Made by a program: the position numbers and the translations under genes. From assembly GCF_002797495.1 (NCBI RefSeq), contig NZ_PGEZ01000001.1, forward strand, positions 620,001 through 684,000: a stretch of 64,000 nucleotides of DNA. Reading direction: 5' to 3'. The stretch is from Mumia flava. Its GTDB lineage: Bacteria > Actinomycetota > Actinomycetes > Propionibacteriales > Nocardioidaceae. Positions 54,938 through 64,000 of this stretch are shown here, one piece after another; the first letter of the stretch is position 1, and each line of letters starts with the position of its first letter. Below the pieces are notes generated by a model. It ran no database searches. It was not told the DNA's origin and saw nothing but the letters and a program-made list of their open reading frames with translations.

Positions 54938-55864
54938 TCAGGTCAGGCCGTCGACCAGGTCGGCCACGTCCTCGGCGCACCCCCACGACAGCGTGACGCC
55001 GGCACCGCCGTGGCCGTAGCAGTGCACCACCGGTGACGCGTCGGCGCGCTGCTCGACCTCGAGCCGGACAGCCGGTCGGCTCGGGCGCAGTCCGACCTTC
55101 GTCTGCCGTACGTGCGCGGTCTCCAGCCCTCCGACGATCGCTCGGGCCCGCGCCAGGATCTGCTCGCTCTGCTCCGGACGCGGGGCGAGGGTCCAGTCGC
55201 CGGACTCGGACGTCCCGCCGACGACGACGTCGGCGCCGCGCGGCACCACGTACATCAGGCCCTCGGCGTCGTCGACCAACCAGGCGTCGTCGACCGCGTG
55301 GCCGTCCAGGACGAGGACCTGGCCGCGCGTCGGCGTCACCGTGTCGTCGCCGGCGAGCAGGCGGGCCCCCAGCCCGGAGGCGTCGACCACGGCGTCGGCT
55401 CCGTCGGGCAGCGCCGACAGCGCCATCCGGGTCACCGTCCCCCCGGCCGCCTCGAGCCGAGAGGCGAGGTACGGGAGGTACGCGTCCATCCGCGCGACCG
55501 GCGCCGCGAACGTCCAGCCGTCGGCGAACCCGTCGGGAAGGCCTGCCTCCCGTCCCAGCTCGGGGACCGCCTCGGCCCACCACGGGTCGGGCTGCGCCGT
55601 CCGGAACAGCACGTGCGCCCGCCGCACCGCGACAGCGTCGACCCCGACGGCGAGCCCGGTCAGGACCTCGTACGTCCGGGCCGCCCAGCCGAGGACGAGG
55701 TGCCGGGGCTCGACGAGATACGGGTACCACCAGGCGGCCGCCACCGCGGAGGTGGTCTCGGCGGGCAGGTCGCGTGCGACGACGTCGACGGTGTGACCGC
55801 GCTCGGCCAGCACCACGGCGCAGGTCAGCCCGGTGACCCCGGCGCCGACGACGAGGACGCGCAC
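54938..55864 (-). CDS. D-amino-acid oxidase family protein
   Basis: FAD-dependent oxidative deamination of D-amino acids. 308 residues. FAD motif VVGAGVTGLTCAV at residues 5-17, AAAWWYPYLVEP, substrate Arg region VGLRPSRPAVRLE and the DAAO signature CYGHGGAGVTLSWG at the C terminus. GTG start. Converges on the SLATT gene with seven bases between stop codons, so no separate terminator. Could be cotranscribed with ferritin upstream (16 bases). Confidence 0.92.
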   Translation of the reverse strand: MRVLVVGAGVTGLTCAVVLAERGHTVDVVARDLPAETTSAVAAAWWYPYLVEPRHLVLGWAARTYEVLTGLAVGVDAVAVRRAHVLFRTAQPDPWWAEAVPELGREAGLPDGFADGWTFAAPVARMDAYLPYLASRLEAAGGTVTRMALSALPDGADAVVDASGLGARLLAGDDTVTPTRGQVLVLDGHAVDDAWLVDDAEGLMYVVPRGADVVVGGTSESGDWTLAPRPEQSEQILARARAIVGGLETAHVRQTKVGLRPSRPAVRLEVEQRADASPVVHCYGHGGAGVTLSWGCAEDVADLVDGLT

Positions 55865-55880
55865 GACATCGGCTTCCGGC

Positions 55881-56405
55881 TCAGGCGCCGGCGACCGGCG
55901 GCGCCGTCGGGTCGTCGGCCGACTCGGTCTCCTCGCGCGCGACCCACAGCTCGATCGCCTCGAGATCGTCGGAGGACCGCGAGACCACCGCGAGCAGGTC
56001 GTTCATCTTCGCGACCTCCTCGACCTGCTCCTTGATGAACCACTGCATGAACTGGTCCGAGGCGAAGTCGTGCTCCGAGCGCGCGATCGCGGTCAGCTCG
56101 TTGATCTGCCGCGTGACCAGCTTCTCCTGGTCGACGGCCAGCTGGACGGGCGCGACGACGTCGCCGAAGTCGTTGACCGGGCTCGCGACCCCCGGGATCG
56201 CGACCGGGGCATCGGCGTCGAGCAGGTAGCGCACCATCATCATCGCGTGGTCGCGCTCCTCCAGCGCCTGGTCGAAGAACAGCTGCGCCATCTGCGGCAT
56301 CGTGAGGCCGTCGAAGTAGCAGGCGATCGCGACGTACTGCTGGTGGGCGGCGAACTCGTTGCCGATCTGCTCGTTGAGCTGGGCGGCGAACTTCTCCGAA
56401 GCCAT
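55881..56405 (-). CDS. Ferritin (BfrB-like)
   Basis: Iron storage and detoxification cage subunit, 174 residues. The four-helix bundle starts FAAQLNEQIGNEFAAHQQYVAIA, with ferroxidase ligands in NEFAAHQQY and EERDHAMMMVRYL and a later FIKEQVEEV. The tail after the bundle (EETESADDPTAPPVAGA) is longer than in E. coli FtnA, as in mycobacterial BfrB. I chose ATG 56405, with AGGAG eight bases upstream; GTG 56414 is too close to that site. Confidence 0.93.
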   Translation of the reverse strand: MASEKFAAQLNEQIGNEFAAHQQYVAIACYFDGLTMPQMAQLFFDQALEERDHAMMMVRYLLDADAPVAIPGVASPVNDFGDVVAPVQLAVDQEKLVTRQINELTAIARSEHDFASDQFMQWFIKEQVEEVAKMNDLLAVVSRSSDDLEAIELWVAREETESADDPTAPPVAGA

Positions 56406-56541
56406 CGTGGACACTCCTGCCTGCGAGGACGCTCCTCGCGTCGGTTGGGCGGCTCGGGAACGACGCTAGCGCCGCCGCCACGCCGCCACCAGGCAGGAAT
56501 GGCTCACCTTCCCCACCGCGCGGGGCCGGTGCGTACGGCCG

Positions 56542-58554
56542 TCAGGCCAGGTCGTTCGCGGTCCGGATGACCGAGACGATGTCGTCCATGATCTGGGTCA
56601 TGCCGTAGTCCTTCGGCGTGTAGACCGCGGCGACGCCGGCCTCGATCAGCCGCTTCGCGTCCGAGGTCGGGATGATCCCGCCGACGACGACCGGGACGTC
56701 GGCGATCCCCGACTCGCGCAGCTGCGCGATCACGTCCGGCACCAGCTCCATGTGCGATCCCGACAGGATCGACAGGCCGATGCAGTCGACGTCCTCGTCG
56801 AGGGCTGCCGCAGCGATCTGCGCCGGGGTGAGGCGGATCCCCTGGTACACGACCTCGAACCCGGCATCGCGAGCGCGCACGGCGATCTGCTCGGCGCCGT
56901 TCGAGTGGCCGTCGAGACCAGGCTTGCCGACCAGCAGCCGCAGACGGCCGCCGAGCTCCTCGCCCGTCGCCCGTACGCGGTCGCGGACGGCAGCGAGCTC
57001 GGCGCCGGCCTCAGCCACACCGACGACGCCCGTCACGCCGGTGGGCGCCCGGAACTCACCGAAGACCTCCCGCAGCGCGCCGGCCCACTCGCCGGTCGTG
57101 ACCCCGGCCCGGGCGCAGGCGAGGGTCGCCGTCATCAGGTTGGCGTCGGTCTTGGCGTCGGCGCGGAGCCGGTCGAGCGCCTCGGCCGCACCCGCCTCGT
57201 CGCGGACCGAGCGCCACGACGCGAGCCGCTCGATCGCGCCCGCCTCGGCCTGCGGGTCCGCGGTCTGGATCGCGGTGTCGAGATCGGCGGTCAGGGGCGA
57301 CGGCTCGGTCTCGGTGTAGGCGTTCACGCCGACCACGACGGAGTCGCCGTTCTCGATCGCGGCGCGCCGGGCCGCGTGCGACGCGACCAGCGCCTGCTTC
57401 ATGTAGCCGTTCTCGACCGCGGCGACGGCCCCGCCCATGGCCTGGATCCGGTCGATCTCCTCCTTCGCGCCGCTGACCAGCTCGTCGACCTTCGCCTCGA
57501 CGACGTGGCTGCCGTCGAACAGGTCGCCGTACTCCAGCAGGTCCGACTCGAAGGCCAGCACCTGCTGGAGGCGCAGCGACCACTGCTGGTCCCACGGCCG
57601 CGGGAGGCCGAGCGCCTCGTTCCACGCCGGGAGCTGGATCGCGCGGGCGCGGGCGTTCTTGCTCAGGCTCACGCCGAGCATCTCGAGCACGATCCGCTGG
57701 ACGTTGTTCTCGGGCTGGGCCTCGGTGAGACCGAGCGAGTTCACCTGGACGCCGTAGCGGAAGCGACGCATCTTCGGGTCGGTGACGCCGTAGCGGTCGC
57801 GGGTGATCTCGTCCCACAGCCGCCCGAAGGCGCGCATCTTGCACATCTCCTCGACGAAGCGCACGCCGGCGTTGACGAAGAACGAGATCCGACCGACGAC
57901 CTTCTCGAACTCCTCGGCGGGGACCTGCCCCGCGTCACGGACCGCGTCGAGCACCGCGATCGCGGTCGACAGCGCGAACGCCAGCTCCTGCGTCGGTGTC
58001 GCACCCGCCTCCTGCAGGTGGTAGCTGCAGATGTTGAGCGGGTTCCACTTCGGCATGTTCACGACCGTGTACGCGATCGTGTCGGTCGTGAGCCGGATCG
58101 ACGCCTCCGGCGGGAACACGTACGTCCCGCGCGAGAGGTACTCCTTGATGATGTCGTTCTGGGTGGTCCCGGCGAGCTGGCCGATCCACTCCGCCGGATC
58201 CTCCCCCGCCGCGCTCGCCTGCTCCTCGGCGACGACCTGGTAGAGGGCGAGCAGCCACATCGCGGTGGCGTTGATGGTCATCGACGTGTTCATCGTCTTC
58301 AACGGGATCTCGTCGAAGAGCCGACGCATCTCGCCGAGGTCCGGGATCGGGACACCGACCTTGCCGACCTCGCCGCGGCTCAGCACGTGGTCCGGGTCGT
58401 ACCCGGTCTGCGTCGGCAGGTCGAACGCCACCGACAGCCCGGTCTGCCCCTTGGCGAGGTTGCGGCGGTAGAGCGCGTTCGAGTCGGACGCAGAGGAGTG
58501 CCCGGCGTACGTGCGCATCACCCAGGGACGGTCGCGGTGGGTCGAGTCGGCCAT
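56542..58554 (-). CDS. ecm: Ethylmalonyl-CoA mutase (MeaA type)
   Basis: Adenosylcobalamin-dependent mutase that converts ethylmalonyl-CoA to methylsuccinyl-CoA. 670 residues in one chain: N-terminal TIM barrel with RTYAGHSSASDSNALYRRNL, GLSVAFDLPTQTGYDPDH and EIPLKTMNTSMTINATAMW, then a C-terminal B12 domain with GLDGHSNGAEQ (His near 550). The sequence follows MeaA/Ecm rather than methylmalonyl-CoA mutase. ATG 58554 is chosen because TAACCT lies six bases upstream; GTG 58560 would abut that hexamer. Its substrate is made by Ccr, 11 kb away. Confidence 0.93.
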   Translation of the reverse strand: MADSTHRDRPWVMRTYAGHSSASDSNALYRRNLAKGQTGLSVAFDLPTQTGYDPDHVLSRGEVGKVGVPIPDLGEMRRLFDEIPLKTMNTSMTINATAMWLLALYQVVAEEQASAAGEDPAEWIGQLAGTTQNDIIKEYLSRGTYVFPPEASIRLTTDTIAYTVVNMPKWNPLNICSYHLQEAGATPTQELAFALSTAIAVLDAVRDAGQVPAEEFEKVVGRISFFVNAGVRFVEEMCKMRAFGRLWDEITRDRYGVTDPKMRRFRYGVQVNSLGLTEAQPENNVQRIVLEMLGVSLSKNARARAIQLPAWNEALGLPRPWDQQWSLRLQQVLAFESDLLEYGDLFDGSHVVEAKVDELVSGAKEEIDRIQAMGGAVAAVENGYMKQALVASHAARRAAIENGDSVVVGVNAYTETEPSPLTADLDTAIQTADPQAEAGAIERLASWRSVRDEAGAAEALDRLRADAKTDANLMTATLACARAGVTTGEWAGALREVFGEFRAPTGVTGVVGVAEAGAELAAVRDRVRATGEELGGRLRLLVGKPGLDGHSNGAEQIAVRARDAGFEVVYQGIRLTPAQIAAAALDEDVDCIGLSILSGSHMELVPDVIAQLRESGIADVPVVVGGIIPTSDAKRLIEAGVAAVYTPKDYGMTQIMDDIVSVIRTANDLA

Positions 58555-58664
58555 GCGCACAGGTTAGGCCTAAATGACCGGCGAGTAACAGAGGCGTGAG
58601 CGGCGTCACGTCCGGCCCGTCCGGCGATCTGTACGCGAGGGGGATGCGGGCGCACACTGGAGGA

Positions 58665-59015
58665 ATGAGCGACGCGCTCGGATACGCCTACATCCCACTG
58701 ATCAGCCTGGTCGGGATCGGCATCCTCGCGCTCATCCTGCGCTGGGCCCACTCGCCCGGCCGGCGTGTCCCGTGGCCCTCGTACGGGATGCTCACCCCGG
58801 TCGCACGGGCGCGGACCGAGGCCCAGGCCGAGGCCACCGCGGTGCACCTGCGCTCGGCCGGGATCCGCGCCTCGGTCACGCACGACCCGCGCGGGTGGCT
58901 CGTGCTCGCGTGGCGCGAGCAGGCGCCGACGGCGCGGGCGGTGCTCGCCGTGCGCAAGTCAGCACGCAAGGAGCCGCCGGACTCGCCCGGCGCCGCGCCG
59001 CGTACCGCTGGCTAG
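58665..59015 (+). CDS. Small membrane-anchored protein, unknown
   Basis: 116 residues. One N-terminal membrane helix (IPLISLVGIGILALILRW, about residues 10-27), then VPWPSYGMLTPVARARTEAQ and a compact region AVHLRSAGIRASVTHDPRG then WLVLAW that looks like a small alpha/beta fold. The polar tail follows. GGAGG two bases before the ATG is a close ribosome site. It sits nine bases before pduO, which has its own -10. Confidence 0.75.
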   Translation: MSDALGYAYIPLISLVGIGILALILRWAHSPGRRVPWPSYGMLTPVARARTEAQAEATAVHLRSAGIRASVTHDPRGWLVLAWREQAPTARAVLAVRKSARKEPPDSPGAAPRTAG

Positions 59016-59024
59016 GCTGCGTCC

Positions 59025-59597
59025 ATGGTCAACCTGACTCGGATCTACACGCGCACCGGCGACGACGGCACGACCCGCCTCGTCGACATGAGCACGACCA
59101 CGAAGCTCGACACGCGCCTCGTCGCGTACGCCGACACCGACGAGCTGAACAGCCACCTCGGGCACGCGCTCGCGCTCGGTGAGCTCGACGACGACGTGGC
59201 CGGTGTCCTGCGGCACGTGCAGAACGACCTGTTCGACGTCGGAGCCGACCTCGGAGCGCCCGTCGTCGAGAACCCCCAGTACCCCCAGCTGCGGGTCGAG
59301 GCCGCGTACGTCGAGCGGCTCGAGCAGTGGTGCGACCGCTACAACGCCGAGATCGAGCCGCTGCGATCGTTCATCCTGCCCGGCGGTACGCAGGCCGCTT
59401 CCGTGCTGCACGTCGCCCGCACCGTGTGCAGGCGCGCCGAGCGCAGCGCGTGGGCCGCGCTCGACGAGCACGGGGACACGATGAACGTCCTGACCGCGAA
59501 GTACCTCAACCGCCTGTCGGACCTGCTCTTCATCCTCGCCCGCTACGCGAACCGCGACAACGGCGACGTCCTCTGGGTCCCCGGCGGCGACCGCTAG
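59025..59597 (+). CDS. pduO: ATP:cob(I)alamin adenosyltransferase, PduO type
   Basis: Makes adenosylcobalamin for B12-dependent mutases. 190 residues. The ATP motif IYTRTGDDGTTRL is at residues 7-19, ADTDELNSHLG follows, and the C-terminal active-site helix is RRAERSAW...LNRLSDLLFILARYAN. TAGGCT lies six bases before the ATG (leaderless). It is divergent from ecm with one small gene between, a natural supplier of its cofactor. Confidence 0.95.
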   Translation: MVNLTRIYTRTGDDGTTRLVDMSTTTKLDTRLVAYADTDELNSHLGHALALGELDDDVAGVLRHVQNDLFDVGADLGAPVVENPQYPQLRVEAAYVERLEQWCDRYNAEIEPLRSFILPGGTQAASVLHVARTVCRRAERSAWAALDEHGDTMNVLTAKYLNRLSDLLFILARYANRDNGDVLWVPGGDR

Positions 59598-59610
59598 GCA
59601 ACGCCCCCAG

Positions 59611-59832
59611 CTCTCGATCACTCGCTCCGCTCGCGCCTCGAGCACCGGCGGAAGGCGACTCCCAGCCCCCACCCCGCTCGTCGAGGCCGAGCGCAGCCCC
59701 CACCCCGCTCGTCGAGGCCGAGCGCAGCCCCCACCCCGCTCGTCGAGGCCGAGCGCAGCGAGGATCGAGACGAACCCAGCGCTCGCGATCACTCGCTCCG
59801 CTCACGCCTCGAGCACCGGCGGAAGGCGACTC
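59611..59832. repeat. CGTCGAGGC repeat array flanked by 46-bp direct repeats
   Basis: Three 31-base units containing CCCCGCTCGTCGAGGCCGAG start at about 59671, 59702 and 59733. They are flanked by two 46-base direct repeats (59616-59661 and 59787-59832) that differ at one base and begin GATCACTCGCTCCGCTC. The array fills the gap between pduO and the DUF2550 gene. Confidence 0.85.
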
Positions 59833-59836
59833 GCGG

Positions 59837-60295
59837 CTAGATGACGTTGTTGACCTCGCGGCCGGGGGGCGAGGACTCCAGCCACGCCAGCAGTCCGGTC
59901 AGGGCCTGCGGGCTGAGCCCGAACGACTGCGTCGTGCCGTCGGACATGCGTGTCTCGACCACGACGTTGCCGGCGTGCAGGGCGTACGACTCCGAGCCCT
60001 CCGGCTTGCGCCGGCCGGCCACCTCCACGTGGCCGCGCTGGAACGTCTGCGCCGGGCGCGGCGAGAACGAGAACGTGCGGAACCACTGGAGCTCGTGGCC
60101 GTTGTAGCGGCCGATGCCCAGGGTCCAGCCGCGCGCGTCACCCGGTTCGTGCTCCTGGCGACGGTTGACGCTCAGGTCGAAGGTGACGCCGCCCCGCGCG
60201 AGCAGGCGACGTCGGGCCCCGAGACCCAGGACGGCGAGGATCCCGAGAAGCAGAAGCACGCCGAGGGAGTCGAGCACCCAGAGCCAGATCGGCAA
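59837..60295 (-). CDS. DUF2550 family protein
   Basis: 152 residues. One N-terminal membrane helix (LWVLDSLGVLLLLGILAVLGL), then a cytoplasmic domain with RGWTLGIGRYNGHELQWFR then TFSFSPRPAQTF. DUF2550 is an actinobacterial family conserved next to the ATP synthase operon; function unknown. TTG start at 60295 with GGAGGAGGG upstream. 44 bases after atpC, so probably cotranscribed. Confidence 0.87.
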   Translation of the reverse strand: MPIWLWVLDSLGVLLLLGILAVLGLGARRRLLARGGVTFDLSVNRRQEHEPGDARGWTLGIGRYNGHELQWFRTFSFSPRPAQTFQRGHVEVAGRRKPEGSESYALHAGNVVVETRMSDGTTQSFGLSPQALTGLLAWLESSPPGREVNNVI

Positions 60296-60339
60296 TCGTG
60301 CCCTCCTCCCTCGACGCGCATCGGTCGATCAGGTCCGAA

Positions 60340-60732
60340 TCAGGACGCGGTCTCGACCGCTCGTACGCGGGCCTCGGCCTGACGAAGCGCGGCTGCGGCT
60401 TCCTCGGTCTCGGCGCCTTCGGACTGGCAGCGAGCGAGCTCGCGCTTCGCCTTCTCCAGATCGATGTCGTGCGACATCTCCGCACGCTCCGACAGGATCG
60501 AGACGCGGTCGGACGCGACCGAGATGAAGCCGGCGTCGACCGCGGCCACCCAGGTCTCGTTGTCGGTCGTCTCGATCTCCACGACGCCGTCGGCGAGCAG
60601 GGACAGCAGCGGACTGTGGCCCGGCAGGATTCCGACGTCGCCCTCGGTCGTGCGAGCCAGCAACGAGGTCGCCTCGCCCGACCACACCACGCGGTCGGCC
60701 GAGACCAGCTCGACGTGCAGCGGTTCCGTCAT
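60340..60732 (-). CDS. atpC: F1 ATP synthase subunit epsilon
   Basis: Central-stalk regulator. 130 residues: beta sandwich (VELVSADRVVWSGEATSLLA and GDVGILPGHSPLLSLL), then a C-terminal helical hairpin with AKRELARCQSEGAET and ALRQAEARVRAVE. ATG 60732 is 22 bases after the atpD stop. Upstream open frame extension is antisense artefact. Confidence 0.95.
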   Translation of the reverse strand: MTEPLHVELVSADRVVWSGEATSLLARTTEGDVGILPGHSPLLSLLADGVVEIETTDNETWVAAVDAGFISVASDRVSILSERAEMSHDIDLEKAKRELARCQSEGAETEEAAAALRQAEARVRAVETAS

Positions 60733-60754
60733 GACAGGATCTCCGTCCCCGCGA

Positions 60755-63135
<2,381 letters not shown>

Positions 63136-63141
63136 CGGGGC

Positions 63142-64000
63142 TCAGCCTCGCTTCTGCGCGACGATCTGCTCCTGATCGACGTCCTCGTCGCTCAGCGCCT
63201 CGTGCTCCTCGTGGCCGGCCTTGATCGAGCCGCCCTCGGACGTCTCGAACTGGTCGGCGAAGTCGTCGTAGGCCGACTCGAGCGACTCGGCGGTGTCGTC
63301 GCCGAACTTGCCGGACTCGCGGATGGAGCTCAGGACCTCGCTGCGGTCGCGGCGCAGGAAGTCCAGGAACTCGGTCTCGAAGCGCTGCACGTCCTCGACC
63401 GGGACGGGGTCGAGCTTGCCGCTCGTGCCCGCCCACAGGCTCACGACCTGCTCCTCGACCGGGAACGGCTCGTACTGGCCCTGCCGGAACAGCGCCATCA
63501 GCCGCTCACCGCGCGCCAGCTGCTGCTTCGACGCGGCGTCCAGGTCGGAGGCGAACATCGCGAAGGCCTCCATGGCGCGGTACTGCGCCAGCTCGACCTT
63601 GATCGAGCCGGTGACGGCCTTCATCGACTTCAGCATGGCCGCGCTGCCGACCCGCGACACCGAGATGCCGACGTCGACCGCGGGGCGCTGGTTGGAGTTG
63701 AAGAGGTCCGACTGGAGGAAGATCTGCCCGTCGGTGATGGAGATGACGTTCGTCGGGATGTAGGCCGACACGTCGTTGGCCTTCGTCTCGACGATCGGCA
63801 GACCGGTCATCGAGCCGGCACCCATCTCGTCCGACAGCTTCGCGCAGCGCTCCAGCAGCCGGCTGTGCAGGTAGAAGACGTCACCCGGGTACGCCTCGCG
63901 GCCCGGCGGGCGGCGCAGGAGCAGCGAGACCGCGCGGTACGCCTCGGCCTGCTTGGAGAGGTCGTCGAAGACGATCAGCACGTGCTTGCCGTCGTACATC
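63142..64000 (-). CDS. atpA: F1 ATP synthase subunit alpha, 5' part missing
   Basis: C-terminal 285 or so residues of the non-catalytic nucleotide-binding subunit; the gene continues beyond the right edge. [34 protein letters not shown] carries the Walker B Asp and [12 protein letters not shown] follows. [22 protein letters not shown] is the family signature. The acidic tail ([16 protein letters not shown]) is unremarkable for actinomycetes. First of the atp genes visible here. Confidence 0.97.
   Translation of the reverse strand, partial: MYDGKHVLIVFDDLSKQAEAYRAVSLLLRRPPGREAYPGDVFYLHSRLLERCAKLSDEMGAGSMTGLPIVETKANDVSAYIPTNVISITDGQIFLQSDLFNSNQRPAVDVGISVSRVGSAAMLKSMKAVTGSIKVELAQYRAMEAFAMFASDLDAASKQQLARGERLMALFRQGQYEPFPVEEQVVSLWAGTSGKLDPVPVEDVQRFETEFLDFLRRDRSEVLSSIRESGKFGDDTAESLESAYDDFADQFETSEGGSIKAGHEEHEALSDEDVDQEQIVAQKRG

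Overview
The window is dense, very high-GC chromosomal DNA from an actinomycete. Diagnostic genes are the mycothiol-linked Rv2466c-type thioredoxin-fold protein, NucS in place of MutSL-type mismatch repair, paired clpP1/clpP2, an amtB-glnB-glnD operon with GlnR-type boxes, a BlaI/M56 pair, and DUF2550 downstream of atpC. The gene mix fits Propionibacteriales/Nocardioidaceae best, but the genus cannot be fixed from sequence reading alone. I see no prophage, insertion sequence, integrase, CRISPR array or rRNA.

Layout. 1-4.0 kb: nitrogen sensing and ammonium uptake (glnD partial, glnB, amtB, minus strand). 4.1-7.3 kb: a class B penicillin-binding lipoprotein, converging on ftsY. 7.5-10.7 kb: glycine betaine/proline-type ABC importer (proV-proW-proX). 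10.8-16.6 kb: cytochrome bd oxidase and its ABC maturation exporter (cydABDC, minus), divergent from blaI-M56 peptidase across two BlaI-type operators. 18.4-23.8 kb: proteostasis block (clpX, clpP2, clpP1, tig), tRNA-Pro(TGG), then tRNA-Gly(TCC). 24.3-29.5 kb: Nei-like glycosylase, rpiB, sulfotransferase, esterase, mycothiol-type DsbA-fold protein, GCS2 ligase. 29.5-34.5 kb: two TetR-controlled loci with visible operators, one with a Rossmann protein and DUF4386, one with acyl-CoA dehydrogenase and SDR. 34.7-38 kb: pepN and a PH-domain pair. 38-49.8 kb: acyl-CoA/propionyl-CoA chemistry (meaB, thiolase, methylmalonyl-CoA epimerase, crotonyl-CoA carboxylase/reductase, double-headed 3-hydroxyacyl-CoA dehydrogenase) with pxpABC and a DivIVA-like coiled-coil protein between. 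50-56.4 kb: lipoprotein, nucS, lysG/lysE, macro domain, a ribbon-helix-helix-like protein divergent from a SLATT membrane protein, D-amino acid oxidase, ferritin. 56.5-59.6 kb: ethylmalonyl-CoA mutase and cob(I)alamin adenosyltransferase. 59.8-64 kb: DUF2550 and the distal ATP synthase operon (atpA partial, atpG, atpD, atpC).

How they work together. Thiolase, dehydrogenase, Ccr, epimerase, Ecm, MeaB and PduO lie within 21 kb and would make and isomerise ethylmalonyl-CoA from acetyl-CoA with adenosylcobalamin supplied locally. The later ethylmalonyl-CoA pathway enzymes are not in the window. cydABDC and atp give respiratory capacity. GlnR boxes, BlaI operators, TetR operators and a LysG-type dyad are all readable.

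The most general observation is a recurrent TANNNT hexamer exactly 6-7 nt before the start codon of at least sixteen genes, with no Shine-Dalgarno. This is the signature of leaderless transcription, and it corrects several start sites. Three kinds of palindromic intergenic repeat are also present; one of them supplies the stop codon of two unrelated genes.
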